Shown here in pieces: positions 1 to 9,912 of a stretch of DNA of 64,000 nucleotides. The notes under the pieces are model-generated. The model did no database searches, was not told where the DNA came from, and saw only the letters and a list, made by a program, of their open reading frames with translations. Source of the stretch: Sipunculus nudus (Eukaryota; Annelida; Sipuncula; Golfingiida; Sipunculidae); NCBI GenBank assembly GCA_026874595.1, contig CM049310.1, positions 15,166,058 through 15,230,057 on the forward strand, in the 5' to 3' direction. Within the stretch, counting starts at the first letter, position 1. Every line of letters starts with the position of its first letter. Position numbers and translations under genes: made by a program.

Positions 1-250
1 TAGAACATTTTTATCAAAACATTTTTAAAACATTTTTAAAACATCTTCAAAAACAGCGCTTAAATGTTATAACAAAACATTTTTTTGAAACATTTATTAA
101 ACATTTTTTTTAACATTTTTCTCATAGAGCGCATAAATGAGTTCCCAAAACTTTTTTTTAAAAACATTTTAAAAACATTTTTAAAATGTTTTTTAAATGT
201 TGATGAAAAATGTTTATTTGAAACATTTATGAGACATATTAAAATTGTAC
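1..250. repeat. AT-rich degenerate palindromic repeat (AACATTTT/AAAATGTT type)
   Basis: Short A/T blocks built on AACATTTTTAAA and its complement recur every 15-20 bases. The same class of sequence reappears at 3010-3260. The minus-strand open frame through it (60-317) is rich in Lys, Phe and Met because of the composition and is not a gene. The family is not identified. Confidence 0.6.
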
Positions 251-473
251 AAGATGTGATATGAATCAAATAACCCAATCCCATTTCAGGGATTTTCGTG
301 ACCATGTCATTTGTCAATGTCTTAGGTATACTAGTGAATGAAATAGTTAAAAATGTTAAAAAATATTTAAAAAATACAAAAACAAAAAAGTTAAAAATTT
401 TTTTTTTTTTAAATTTGATAAAAAATGTTTACTTCAATTATTTATGAGACATATTTAGATTGTAAAAGATGTA

Positions 474-510
<37 letters not shown>

Positions 511-1000
511 TATATATGTGCGCATATTTATTAATTAAATATGTGTAATATTAATATATATTTAAATCTAAACATTTTTTATCTGTGTAAATATGTTGCA
601 TACAAAGGAACTTTCTATATATAGTAAATATCACAGTAGTGTATATTATATTAATAAAATTGGCATATTCAGATCTGAAGTTTAAAATAGTGAAATAATC
701 ATTTTATATTAAAACAAAATTCTGCTTCTCGTTTCATATTGAAACTGGAATCCAGGAGGCAGTTTGTTCAGATTAAATGATAACTTCAGAAATTAAGCTT
801 TACCAAAAAAAAAAGAAAAGAATAAAACAGGGCAATAAGTGTCAAAAGGTACAGCAAAGGACCACAGTATCAGCACAATTTGGTCCTGTGCACTACAACT
901 ATCAGTATGTAATATCATATAACCCTCCTGCGAACTCATGTGTTTTTTTACGGATTGCGGCTTAATTGGATCGACTAGAGTTACTGTGTCTGTAGAGACC
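251..1000. other. AT-rich non-coding stretch with a short TA microsatellite
   Basis: It contains a TA/CA tract at 474-518 and otherwise unremarkable AT-rich DNA. Two overlapping open frames near 777-1002, one on each strand, show no recognisable motif or splice context. Confidence 0.5.
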
Positions 1001-1003
1001 ACA

Positions 1004-1016
1004 TTTTGGCGGGAAA
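1004..1016 (+). promoter_or_regulatory. E2F-like site near a possible splice donor
   Basis: TTTTGGCGGGAAA matches the E2F consensus well. It lies about 55 bases before a good donor (GTGAGTAT at 1071). Together they could mark a TATA-less promoter and a short non-coding first exon. No ATG lies between them, and no partner exon can be assigned with confidence. The only nearby coding exon is at 2574. Confidence 0.25.
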
Positions 1017-1771
1017 TTCAGCATACCAGACTAAACAGTTGAAGCGGAGGGCCTGAGTGTTCAAGCTATTGTGAGTATATTTCATTACCTTTTTCCCTAA
1101 ATTTCATTTATATTCATAATTTATAATTTCCAAATAGCTAACAAGTAGCTGAACCATTGGTACATTTGTTTATTAAAACTTATTGTGCCATGATGCAAGC
1201 AGCTTAAAACAAGGTTTCAATTCAGCTGGAGAGGGGTGACAGCCATCCAATCTGTATTCAACAATATCATGACCACAACTGATTCTGCTGTACAAGACAT
1301 TTCAAACACACACACACATTTATTTATTAAGGGTAGAAAGTATAGAAGTAATAATGACAGAAAAGGCACATACTCATAGGAAGATGTTTCTTTTGCCTAT
1401 ATCAGTATGTATAATTGATCATTTATATAATTTATTATTTGTAATATAAACATCACCAGCATTTTCCAGGTCATTTTTATAATCAAGTTTACTAAATTTT
1501 CATTCAAATTGATTGTTTTATATACATCTTGTTATTGTGTGTGTGTGGTTATTCACCTGTTTTAAGTTAATAAAATTTGGGGTCAACATATTATCCATAG
1601 TTTAGGTGCGTCTGCACCAGTCCTGAGCTGTCATCCAGTAACATGCCAGCTCTCCAAGCATGCATTACAGAGGTGCATTAGGTGTAAAGGGCACCACTAT
1701 CAGGCCAAGCCTTATTTGTGACATTCCTGTACAATTAAATGACACACACAGACCACATGACACTGTCTGCT

Positions 1772-1960
<189 letters not shown>

Positions 1961-2021
1961 ATAAGGCGAAAACTGGTTTCACTGGATATTTATTTCCTTA
2001 ATCATTTGTGAAAAAAAATCA

Positions 2022-2022
2022 T

Positions 2023-2061
<39 letters not shown>

Positions 2062-2063
2062 CA

Positions 2064-2095
<32 letters not shown>
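2022..2095. repeat. (CA)n-(TA)n microsatellite
   Basis: CA repeats at 2022-2040 are followed by TA tracts at 2041-2061 and 2066-2095. Confidence 0.9.
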
Positions 2096-2097
<2 letters not shown>

Positions 2098-2573
2098 TAC
2101 TGAGCACTAATATATACATTATATATTTATGTATATATACATTATAAAAGAAAAATATTGCAGTGGCAACTAAGATATCCCTGAAACAATATGCTGATAT
2201 CACTTGATATATATAGAAAATGATATGTATTGTACTTAAGATAATGTACTATTAAAGTATTTTTAAACTTGTAACGCAAATAATATTGTGGTTTTCTTTA
2301 TGTTTTAAGAGTAAATGGAACATTCTGTCTCATCTAGATTCACTTTTTAAAGAAGTGTACTTTCTGTATTATCAATAAATTAAATAACTGTACTCTCCTA
2401 TCAGATTTGTCAGGTATCATATAGTAATATACAATACAGTAGACATTCAGTAATTGATTTACATCTTGTATGTAATAGGATAAATAAATTCCTGTCAATC
2501 GATTACCTGCCCATTTAAAGTTTTTGTTTGGTGAATTTCATTTATGGTAATATGTACATATCTATTTCTACAG

Positions 2574-2663
2574 ATACAAGAAGAGGCAAAGAAGAAAAAG
2601 AAAGGAAGTGAGCCTGCTCCAGTGGAAGACATCACAGACTCTGATTCAGACTGGTGTTTTTAA
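2574..2663 (+). CDS. Probable terminal coding exon of an unrecognised gene
   Basis: A pyrimidine-rich acceptor ending TTTCTACAG (2565-2573) is followed by 29 open codons and TAA at 2661-2663. The peptide starts with a Lys/Glu-rich run (IQEEAKKKKKG) and ends with an acidic tail and an aromatic end (DSDSDWCF). An AATAAA polyadenylation signal (2663-2668) overlaps the last base of the stop, so the 3' UTR would be very short. The basic-then-acidic tail is typical of many nuclear or RNA-binding proteins, but I do not recognise the family. Upstream exons were not identified and may lie outside the window. The reading phase at the acceptor is inferred from the open frame only. Confidence 0.55.
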   Translation: MQEEAKKKKKGSEPAPVEDITDSDSDWCF

Positions 2664-2668
2664 ATAAA
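2663..2668 (+). terminator. Polyadenylation signal AATAAA overlapping the stop codon
   Basis: AATAAA begins on the last base of the TAA stop. It is followed by a T-rich stretch (TCTTTTCTTTGTTG) near 2689-2702 that could serve as the downstream element. Confidence 0.5.
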
Positions 2669-3009
2669 TCTCTGTGCCTTACCAGCGACTCTTTTCTTTG
2701 TTGATACGTGAGAATATGTTATCTGGTGTGAAGTTGTAAGCAGAAATGATATAAAATATGCAGCTGTAGGTTCAACAGAGATGAATTACCTCTATGGTTT
2801 TAATCCATTTTTTTTGGCAAATATGATCAAAATATCGATAAAATAACGGGGAAAGTGTTTTTCTACCATTATATTCATGCAGATTTTTTAACCATGTTGG
2901 TACTAATTCAAGCTGGTTACCAATTTGCCATATCCTGCACACATTACATTAACCCTGTCAATTCAAAGTATACAAATGGGGTTGTGGGGAAAATTTTTCA
3001 GCATATAGA

Positions 3010-3260
3010 TGTGAAAATGTTATAAAAATGTTTCTTGGATATTTTGAAGGAAACATTTCTAAAATATAAATAAAATGTAACTCACAAAATGTTAATAAAA
3101 TATTATGAAAACATTTTTAAAATGTTTTACAAAACCATTTTAAAAACATTCAAATAACATTTTTAAAACGTTTTAGCAAAACCTTTTAAAAACGGTTTTT
3201 CGAACATACAAAAAAATGTTATAAAAATATCACGAAAAAACATTTTCAAAACATTTTGCC
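3010..3260. repeat. Second block of AT-rich palindromic AACATTTT/AAAATGTT repeat
   Basis: It has the same motif class as 1-250, including AAAATGTTATAAAAATG and TTTTAAAACG variants. The two blocks lie about 3 kb apart and could be degraded ends of one element or two independent copies. Confidence 0.55.
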
Positions 3261-3419
3261 AAACCCCCTACTATACCACCCTTTCAATAGACAAGCAAAA
3301 GTGGATTATTTATGCCACACAACTAAACAATATTGTTTACTTGTCTTTATTGGGGTCTGCCGGGTTTGTGCAAGGGCGACATCCATTCTGGATTCACCTC
3401 CAGATGCTAGGGGGTTTCC

Positions 3420-3540
3420 TTGCGCATGCCCAACGGCACTTCCGTTTTCAAGATTCTTGAAAAAAATGGCGTCCAATAACAGACGTACTGGTGCAAGAGC
3501 GGTAGCGGCACCTGGCGTCTGTTGGAGAAACTACAACTGA
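3420..3540 (+). promoter_or_regulatory. Candidate CpG-type promoter and short first exon
   Basis: A GC-rich island in AT-rich surroundings contains TGCGCATGCCC (NRF1-like), CACTTCCG (ETS-like) and then AAAAATGGCG, a good Kozak start that also matches a YY1 core. The frame from that ATG at 3466 runs only about 24 codons (MASNNRRTGARAVAAPG...) before a stop. The open frame upstream of it is probably chance. A donor-like GGTAGCGG occurs within the short frame. This could be a host first exon or transposon 5' sequence; no continuation was found. Confidence 0.3.
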
Positions 3541-3544
3541 ACTA

Positions 3545-3592
3545 GACTGGTACCCCGCTCTATTATGGCACCGCTGCTCTAGGTCACGTGGT
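3545..3592 (+). repeat. Solo copy of the GACTGGTACC terminal repeat
   Basis: It is nearly identical to the left arm of the inverted-repeat element at 4065, sharing GACTGGTACCCCGCTC and about 40 bases in all. It is preceded by TA. It is either a truncated relative or the outer end of a nested copy. Confidence 0.7.
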
Positions 3593-4064
3593 CCTATTTG
3601 TTTACATGACCTGGGGTCACCAAGCCCTGAACCTGAAGGAGAGTAGTAAATGGTCTGGCTTTCTCTGGTTGGCTCTAGCCATCATGTGCTGGAGCATCAA
3701 AAACACCGCATTGTTTGATTTTTAAGTATGTTAAGCATAATTTCCAATAAAATTGACAGTATTGGTCATTTTTTTTCAAATCTATGGCCTATCAAAGAGA
3801 TGTTGTCCAAATGCTTGTTTGGGACTGCTTGGTGGGGTATTTTGGGCTTCACTGCATTCGGGCAGGATGGTTAAAAAAGGAGATACACAAGCCCCCTTTT
3901 TCTTGGTCTAGTTTGACAGAAGAAACAACAAATTCTCAGGTAAAAAAAAGTTTAATATCAGAATTTATTTTGAAAATTATTTAAAAGAGGCCCAAACCTC
4001 AGGTGTTTTATAGATGTTATATAGGGAAAATAAATACAGCCACGTGTCCTCTAGGCCAATCATA

Positions 4065-4592
4065 GACTGGTACCCCGCTCTATTATGGCACCGCTGCTCT
4101 AGGCCAATCATAGAGACGGGCGTACAACGCCATCTTCAGTACCCCCGGCAGACTGGTTCCAACTCCAGTATGTATTACATATGATAAAAATAAGCATTTC
4201 GTTTGCTCAGAGAAGTTGTCAAAAGTTTGCTGTACATTTCGTGTGACATGTATGATTAGATTAATAGATATTGATAATAAACCAAGCCACGTTCAATGGA
4301 ATTTTAAAGATTCAGTATATCGTGTCATTTATACATCTATCAGTCAATTTTTGTGCAACAACTTATTTTCAATATTTGGAAACTTTAAATAACTAAAGAA
4401 AGTCATTTTATAATCTTCACGGATAACCAGCCAGGATCGCGTGAACGTCCAGTACAAACGGTATGAGCGTGCAGACTGGAGTTGGAACCAGTCTACAGGT
4501 AAGTCAGGAGTTGCAACTGGGAGTGCTTAAGATGGCGTGGTACGCCTGTCTCTATGCTTGGCTGAGGGCCATAATAGAGCAGGGTACCAGTC
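4065..4592. mobile_element. Inverted-repeat MITE with about 105-120-bp arms
   Basis: The left arm (4065-4169) and right arm (4474-4592) are imperfect inverted copies. They share GACTGGTACCC, CTCTATTATGGC, ATAGAGAC, an AAGATGGCG-type motif and TGGTTCCAACTCCAGT. The element is flanked by TA on both sides (4063-4064 and 4593-4594), which fits a TA target duplication. The loop of about 300 bases is AT-rich and has no transposase. The superfamily is uncertain; TA targeting suggests a Tc1/mariner-pogo-type non-autonomous element. Confidence 0.7.
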
Positions 4593-4620
4593 TACAGCTG
4601 AACGAGAGTAGTTTTAATCG

Positions 4621-5201
4621 ATGCCTCCTGGTCGCACCACGTGTACTCCTAGGCGAGAGCTTACGCTTTCTGAGAAAGTCAAGCTTATTCGACTGAATAC
4701 GAGAAGAACGCAGAATAATTTATGTGTGGCAAGACACAGGTTGCGTCAGTTCTTTAACGCAAAGCAGAGGATCATGACAACTCATGAGAAAAATGCCGCC
4801 AACGACCGCAAGAGGTTCTGCACGAGAAGTCCGCATGAACAACTGAATGTTGCCGTGTGGGAGTGGTTTCAGCGAGCCCGTGCTACATTTTACATCAGAG
4901 TATATGAACATTGTTTTTACGGATGTCTTCATAATCATAGGAATTTCTCCTCATATTGTTCACTACTTGAGATAAGTAAAAATAATCATAGTATGACTAC
5001 TGAATGTATGATGTGTGCATGAACATGTTGAACATGTACATGAAATCTGATATAATACAATAAACACGTTCTGGCAGCTTTTCGTTGTCTTTATTTATAA
5101 TCCCTCAGTTATCAACCAAGGTCAACCTGCCTAATAAGGACACCTCACTATTAAGGACAAAATGAATGAGTCCCTTGACTGTCTTTCGACAGGTTTCACT
5201 G
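4621..5201 (+). mobile_element. Truncated Tigger/pogo element with CENP-B-like DNA-binding domain
   Basis: The frame at 4621-5022 (133 aa) begins with a psq/CENP-B helix-turn-helix-like region (LTLSEKVKLIRLN). It continues into a segment typical of the start of the second CENP-B helix-turn-helix (DRKRFCTRSPHEQ, then VWEWFQRARA, about residues 62-88). After that the similarity stops and the frame runs into unrelated sequence. The DDE catalytic domain is missing, so this is an internally deleted copy. The right terminal inverted repeat, CAGGTTTCACTG, is at 5190-5201 and is followed by TA. Typical subterminal motifs (CTAATAAGGACACCTC, ATTAAGGACA) lie at about 5130-5160. No left terminal repeat is visible; the MITE at 4065-4592 abuts where it would be expected. 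The ATG at 4621 is the likely original start. Confidence 0.75.
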
Positions 5202-5419
5202 TATATACTCTTTAGGAGGATTACATAACCAGCCTTCCCGGTTCTGTTTAGTTGGCAATAAAGGTCAGTCAAATGATTAGTTCAGGACAGTACCACGGTA
5301 GCAAAATGACCAGTCTGGGAGAGTAGCAGGGTCCATATATTCATGACCAGATTACGAGAGTATATATAGTACTTCTGGTATCATGTGTGCAGAGGTTGAG
5401 TCTTCAATGGGTGTTTGTT

Positions 5420-5428
<9 letters not shown>

Positions 5429-5475
<47 letters not shown>
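5429..5475. repeat. (TA)n microsatellite
   Basis: A near-perfect TA tract. Open frames crossing it on both strands (Ile-Tyr repeats) are artefacts. Confidence 0.95.
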
Positions 5476-5479
<4 letters not shown>

Positions 5480-6536
5480 TGAGCCTGGGGAATTTGTCTG
5501 AGGGCTTTCTTCTGCAACTGAAAATCCTGTATTGTGAGGTCTTTAATGAAGTTGGCGTGGCCTCTGCTGCCTTCGTTGGGGGTTTGCCGCTTTTGGGTTT
5601 TAAGCAGAAAGTTTGTCATTGCAAGGTCGGCTCTAAATTATATGCCGGTGGACGCTACTCATTCCTTTCTGTTCGAAGGGAAGTTTCAATAGTTTATATA
5701 TATATAATTTCATCCATGTTTTGATGGTCAAGCAGGTTATGGTCATGAATGGCTTTGGCGACAATTTGTGCACATTCTTTGCCCTTTTGTTTCGGAACTC
5801 TAAGCCGCCCAAAGTTATACTCCCGGCTGTAACGTTCTAAGCCCGACGGTTATGCTGTAAGAATGTGCGTTTTTCTGCATTCAGTTTGTTGATTTCATCT
5901 TTTAATACCTATTTTTTCTCTGGGTCGTCTGTTCTTGTAGTTTGTTTAGGTTAGGTCAAAGCTCCTAATTAAACAGTTAATTTTCTCCTTCAGGGTGGTA
6001 TATTTTAAGGTATATTTAATGTTGATAGTAGCAACTTAATGTGTTCAATGTCACCTACAAATGGTTTCCTAAAGTTTTGGAACACAGACATCAATGATTT
6101 GTCTAGCTTTGCACATTTAGCGTCAATACCATCACTATAGCACGGGGCCACTCTCTGTGAGTCTGTTGTTTGTATTTGTACTTTTTCTTTTTGATTGTTG
6201 TAAATATTCTTCTACAATTGTCTTCACACGGCTTGGCCAGTCTGTCATGCTCATTGACCTTGTTATTAATATTCTGCCCTTCAGCCATTCTCAGTAAGTA
6301 TAATTTTTCAGTTTGTTTTTGTGTGTGAACTCCACTCATACATGGCACCAGGCGGCCATGTTAAACCGGAAATAAAAAGAAGTAGTAATTTTGTCGAACA
6401 CTATTTCATTCAGCGAAAAGCAAAATCCGTAAATCGCTATACTGATTTAAAAAAAATTTTAAATGTTTGATAGGGGAGGGGTTTAAGTTTGTGTGATCTT
6501 TCCGATACAGAGTACATAAGCATCTGAATTAGTATA
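5480..6536. other. No supported gene; unremarkable non-coding DNA
   Basis: The plus-strand open frame to 5724 and the minus-strand frame at 6103-6348 have no recognisable domain. GC content is moderately higher than in the flanks, so an old decayed transposon is possible. Confidence 0.4.

Positions 6537-6540
<4 letters not shown>

Positions 6541-6613
<73 letters not shown>
6541..6613. repeat. (TA)n microsatellite
   Basis: About 36 TA units, located just beyond the 3' end of the LINE. Confidence 0.95.
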
Positions 6614-6616
<3 letters not shown>

Positions 6617-6686
6617 TATATGATATTGGCAGTTCATGTTTTATGCGCACAATCTGACATTGATTGCAATCCCATAGATTTCATTT

Positions 6687-6708
6687 TTTATTTATTTATT
6701 TATTTATT
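6687..6708 (-). repeat. LINE 3' tetranucleotide tail
   Basis: About five TTTA units on the plus strand (AAAT/TAAA in LINE orientation) end the element. Short tandem tails like this are typical of CR1/L2-type priming. Confidence 0.75.
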
Positions 6709-6972
6709 ATAATATTGTGAAGGGTGGCCTGTACCAGAATAAGAATTCTGTTATAAGCAGGGCCCTCTTCCAAGATATACAAGATATTATAAACAATGGA
6801 TCATGATAATAAAAATACATAAAAGTACATGTACAATGCGAAATATAAAAGACATAATAAGACTGTAAAATCATTACAAAGGAATGATAATATCATAAAA
6901 TTAATAAAAGGGACGGTACTAACAGCGGTAGAGCAACGATTACATCTAAAACAATTTCGTGCTGTGATAAGA

Positions 6973-9912
6973 TTATGACATCATTGTAAAATCGGAGAAG
7001 TACGAACGTGATAATTTTTTAAAATGCTGCAAATTAGAAGCAAACTTAATGTGTCGAGGAAGGGAGTTCCATAGAGTACTGCCTGCATAAAAAGAGGTAG
7101 CCTTGAAGGCTTCAATACGCGGTTTCGGAAGGATACAGTTTTTGTTTTCGGTTAACCGCGTCGAATAATTATGAATGCCCTTCGCCATATGAAAATTCTT
7201 ACATAAATATGAAGGGGCTAAATCATTTATGCATTTATAGGTTAAAATAGATAGGAGGTACAAATATCGCTGTTCAATTGTCATTAAGCCTATTTCTTTC
7301 ACTAAATCTAAACTTCTTTGTGTTGGGTCGTAATTTTTTGTTATTATCCTAGCCGCACGACACTGCATTCGTTGGATTGCGGCACGGAATGTGCTGGGAC
7401 AGCTGCCCCATACTGTTAGGCTATAATCTATTGAGGGTTGAACAAAGGCGTGATATATAGTGACTAAAAACTTCTGTGGTAGAAATTTGCTGAGCCGATG
7501 TAAAAGTCCAATTTTGCAACATAGCTTTTTAAAAACGGTAGAAGTGTGAGATTTCCATGTGAGATGGGCGTCAATGATCAAGCCAAGGTGAGAAAATTCA
7601 TCGACATTCGGGACAATATCTTTATCGATAATTATTTGTAATGAATTTGATTGTTTGCGTTGCTTGGAACTCACAAGCATAGTAGCTGATTTTGTGGCGT
7701 TTGCAATTAGTTTGTTTTTATTAAGCCATTTAGTAACTTGGTCTACAGCAGCCTGTAACTTATGTTGTGCTGATTCGCGATCGATGCCGTCTGCGTATAG
7801 CGTGATGTCGTCAGCATAAATCGAGCATTTTGCGTCTGTTACATTATCGGGCAAGTCATTAAGATATAGTAAGAAAAGAATGGGTCCAAGTACAGTGCCT
7901 TGTGGTACACCTGTATCGATTGTTTTTACCTCAGAATTATAGTTATTGAAGCAGACAAACTGCTTTCGGTCGTATAAATAATTATAAAACCAGGTGTGCG
8001 AATTTCCATTTACGCCATACTGTTTTAATTTACCCAATAATATATCGTGATTTAGGGAATCAAAACCTTTTTTAAGGTCGAGAAAGCATATGGAGTTTAC
8101 ACGTCCGCAGTTCATAACTGTCAGCCAATTATCAACTATTCTATGTAATGCAGTTTGGGTAGAGTTGTTTGCAAGAAAGGCAGTTTGTTCAGGAGATATC
8201 AAGCGTTTGTGGTTTAAGTAATTGAGGAGATGACGTTTAATGTGCTTCTCTAAGATTTTAATCACATGGCTGGTGATCGAAATTGGTCGGTAATTGTTAG
8301 TATCAGAAAGTTTCCCTTTACCCTTATAAATGGGTACCACCCTTGCACACTTCCAGTCAGGAGGAACTATTCCTGTACTGAGTGATAAGTTAAGAATATG
8401 TGTCAGCGATGGCGCTAAGCTGACCGCGGCCTCTCCAAGTAAGAACCCCGACATATTAAGGACATCAATTCCATGTTTATTCTTAAATGCGACTAGAAGT
8501 TTCACGACATCCTGTTGGCTCATTTGAGGGATTGAAAACCGAGAATCAGTAAAATCAGGTTGGTCCTGCACAACATCTTTGGTAAATGCTTTGGTTAAAG
8601 TTTTTCCAACTGAGGCAAAGAAGTCATTTAGGTCATCCGCAGTTAGATCTGGACTATCTTGACCCCGGCTAACTGGATTGATCACGTGTTTTAAAGACTG
8701 CCAAATCTCCTTGGGAGATTTTGATGACTGTGCCTTGTGTCTGTAATAGGAACGTTTCAGTTGACGGATCATGCAAGTGACCCGATTACGTAACCGCCTG
8801 AACTGTGCCCACAGCTGTGGATCATTGTTTGACACAGCAGATTTACGAATGCGTTCTCGGTTATATATTAGACGCTGGATATCAGGTGACATCCAGGGAT
8901 TGTGTCTATTATTTCTAACTCTAAACGTTCTAAAAGGTGCGTGTTTATTACATATGGTCAGAAATTCATCACGCCATAGATTCCAGGCTGAGATGACATC
9001 ATTTACATCGGGAAGACAGTGAAATGTTAATGATGACTGAATGGACCGCTTGAAGGCAAGGGGATCAAATTTCTTAAAGGACCTAACTCTCACAAATTTG
9101 GTTCCTTTTTGGCAACTGCCTCCTGAGAGCCGGGTAAAAATAATATAATGATCGCTAAGTGACCACGGAATAACGCCGGATGATGAGTGAATACCGGGTG
9201 TATTTGTAAAAATCAAATCTATCGTACTGGATGAGGTTGCGGTGACTCGAGTTGGGGAGGTTATAAGTTGATGAAGGTTGTATGATGTGGCCATATTCAC
9301 CAACTCAACATTTATAGACGCTTTGGGGTTATTAAAATCAATATTAAAATCGCCTATGATCACTGTATGAACATGTTTAGCCATAGCAAGGCTAATGTTA
9401 TCGAAGAGAAGTTGTAAATAACTTTTGTCAGAGTGAGGCGGTCTATATATACACCCGATCAGAGAGTTACGTCTGTTCCATTGAATTTGGACCCAGATTA
9501 CTTCTAGATGATCATTAGAAATAAAAGGACATTTGGTAGATTGCAAGGAACTTTGTACATAAAGGGCAACACCTCCACCATGTCTATTTCGGTCTTTTCG
9601 GTAGAGAGTATACCCCGGGATTTCGATTTCATGGGTTGCGATACTATCGTCCAACCAAGTCTCAGTGAGACATACTACATGGACCGAACCAACCTTTAAG
9701 AGGAGCACTAATTCGTCGAACTTGGGAGGAAGACTTCTTACATTTAAGTGGATTATAGTTAGGCCATTCTTCTTTCGGATACATTGTAGGAGTGTTTCAA
9801 TTGAGGTACCATCATCATGCGTGTTTGAGGAAGGCACGTTTTGGTAATCGGGAATGAACCCGTCATTGTTGTGACCAGGTAAGTAACTCTCGTTGTAAGG
9901 GGTACTGTTCAT
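6973..9912 (-). CDS. CR1-like LINE ORF2: APE endonuclease and reverse transcriptase
   Basis: A 979-residue uninterrupted polyprotein that nicks target DNA and reverse-transcribes the element RNA. The N-terminal APE endonuclease (about residues 50-260) keeps its key residues: N57 in HLNVRSL, E84 in TETWL, D188 and N190 in IGDFNIDF, D232 in IDLIF, and S253-D254-H255 in SLSDH. The reverse transcriptase (about 515-790) shows VVPIYKGKG, NYRPIS, the first catalytic Asp D612 in LDLKKGFDSLNH (Gly where Ala is usual), GVPQGTVLGP, and YADD at 699-702 giving D701 and D702. A conserved C-terminal region follows, with SLTVWGSCP and TLWNSLP. The length is normal for the family. The ATG at 9912-9910 overlaps the ORF1 TGA as ATGA, which decides this start and suggests re-initiation after ORF1. 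All catalytic residues that can be checked are intact. Confidence 0.95.
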   Translation of the reverse strand: MNSTPYNESYLPGHNNDGFIPDYQNVPSSNTHDDGTSIETLLQCIRKKNGLTIIHLNVRSLPPKFDELVLLLKVGSVHVVCLTETWLDDSIATHEIEIPGYTLYRKDRNRHGGGVALYVQSSLQSTKCPFISNDHLEVIWVQIQWNRRNSLIGCIYRPPHSDKSYLQLLFDNISLAMAKHVHTVIIGDFNIDFNNPKASINVELVNMATSYNLHQLITSPTRVTATSSSTIDLIFTNTPGIHSSSGVIPWSLSDHYIIFTRLSGGSCQKGTKFVRVRSFKKFDPLAFKRSIQSSLTFHCLPDVNDVISAWNLWRDEFLTICNKHAPFRTFRVRNNRHNPWMSPDIQRLIYNRERIRKSAVSNNDPQLWAQFRRLRNRVTCMIRQLKRSYYRHKAQSSKSPKEIWQSLKHVINPVSRGQDSPDLTADDLNDFFASVGKTLTKAFTKDVVQDQPDFTDSRFSIPQMSQQDVVKLLVAFKNKHGIDVLNMSGFLLGEAAVSLAPSLTHILNLSLSTGIVPPDWKCARVVPIYKGKGKLSDTNNYRPISITSHVIKILEKHIKRHLLNYLNHKRLISPEQTAFLANNSTQTALHRIVDNWLTVMNCGRVNSICFLDLKKGFDSLNHDILLGKLKQYGVNGNSHTWFYNYLYDRKQFVCFNNYNSEVKTIDTGVPQGTVLGPILFLLYLNDLPDNVTDAKCSIYADDITLYADGIDRESAQHKLQAAVDQVTKWLNKNKLIANATKSATMLVSSKQRKQSNSLQIIIDKDIVPNVDEFSHLGLIIDAHLTWKSHTSTVFKKLCCKIGLLHRLSKFLPQKFLVTIYHAFVQPSIDYSLTVWGSCPSTFRAAIQRMQCRAARIITKNYDPTQRSLDLVKEIGLMTIEQRYLYLLSILTYKCINDLAPSYLCKNFHMAKGIHNYSTRLTENKNCILPKPRIEAFKATSFYAGSTLWNSLPRHIKFASNLQHFKKLSRSYFSDFTMMS

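Noticed and set aside
777-1002. Overlapping open frames on both strands as a possible small gene
   Set aside because: No domain, no splice context, and lysine-rich A runs dominate the plus frame.
1971-1982. GGTTTCACTGG as another Tigger terminus
   Set aside because: It is not followed by TA, and no subterminal motifs or partner end were found.
3784-3984. 66-codon plus frame with a CAG/GTAAAA donor-like site
   Set aside because: It lacks a convincing acceptor, has no recognisable domain and lies between transposon fragments.
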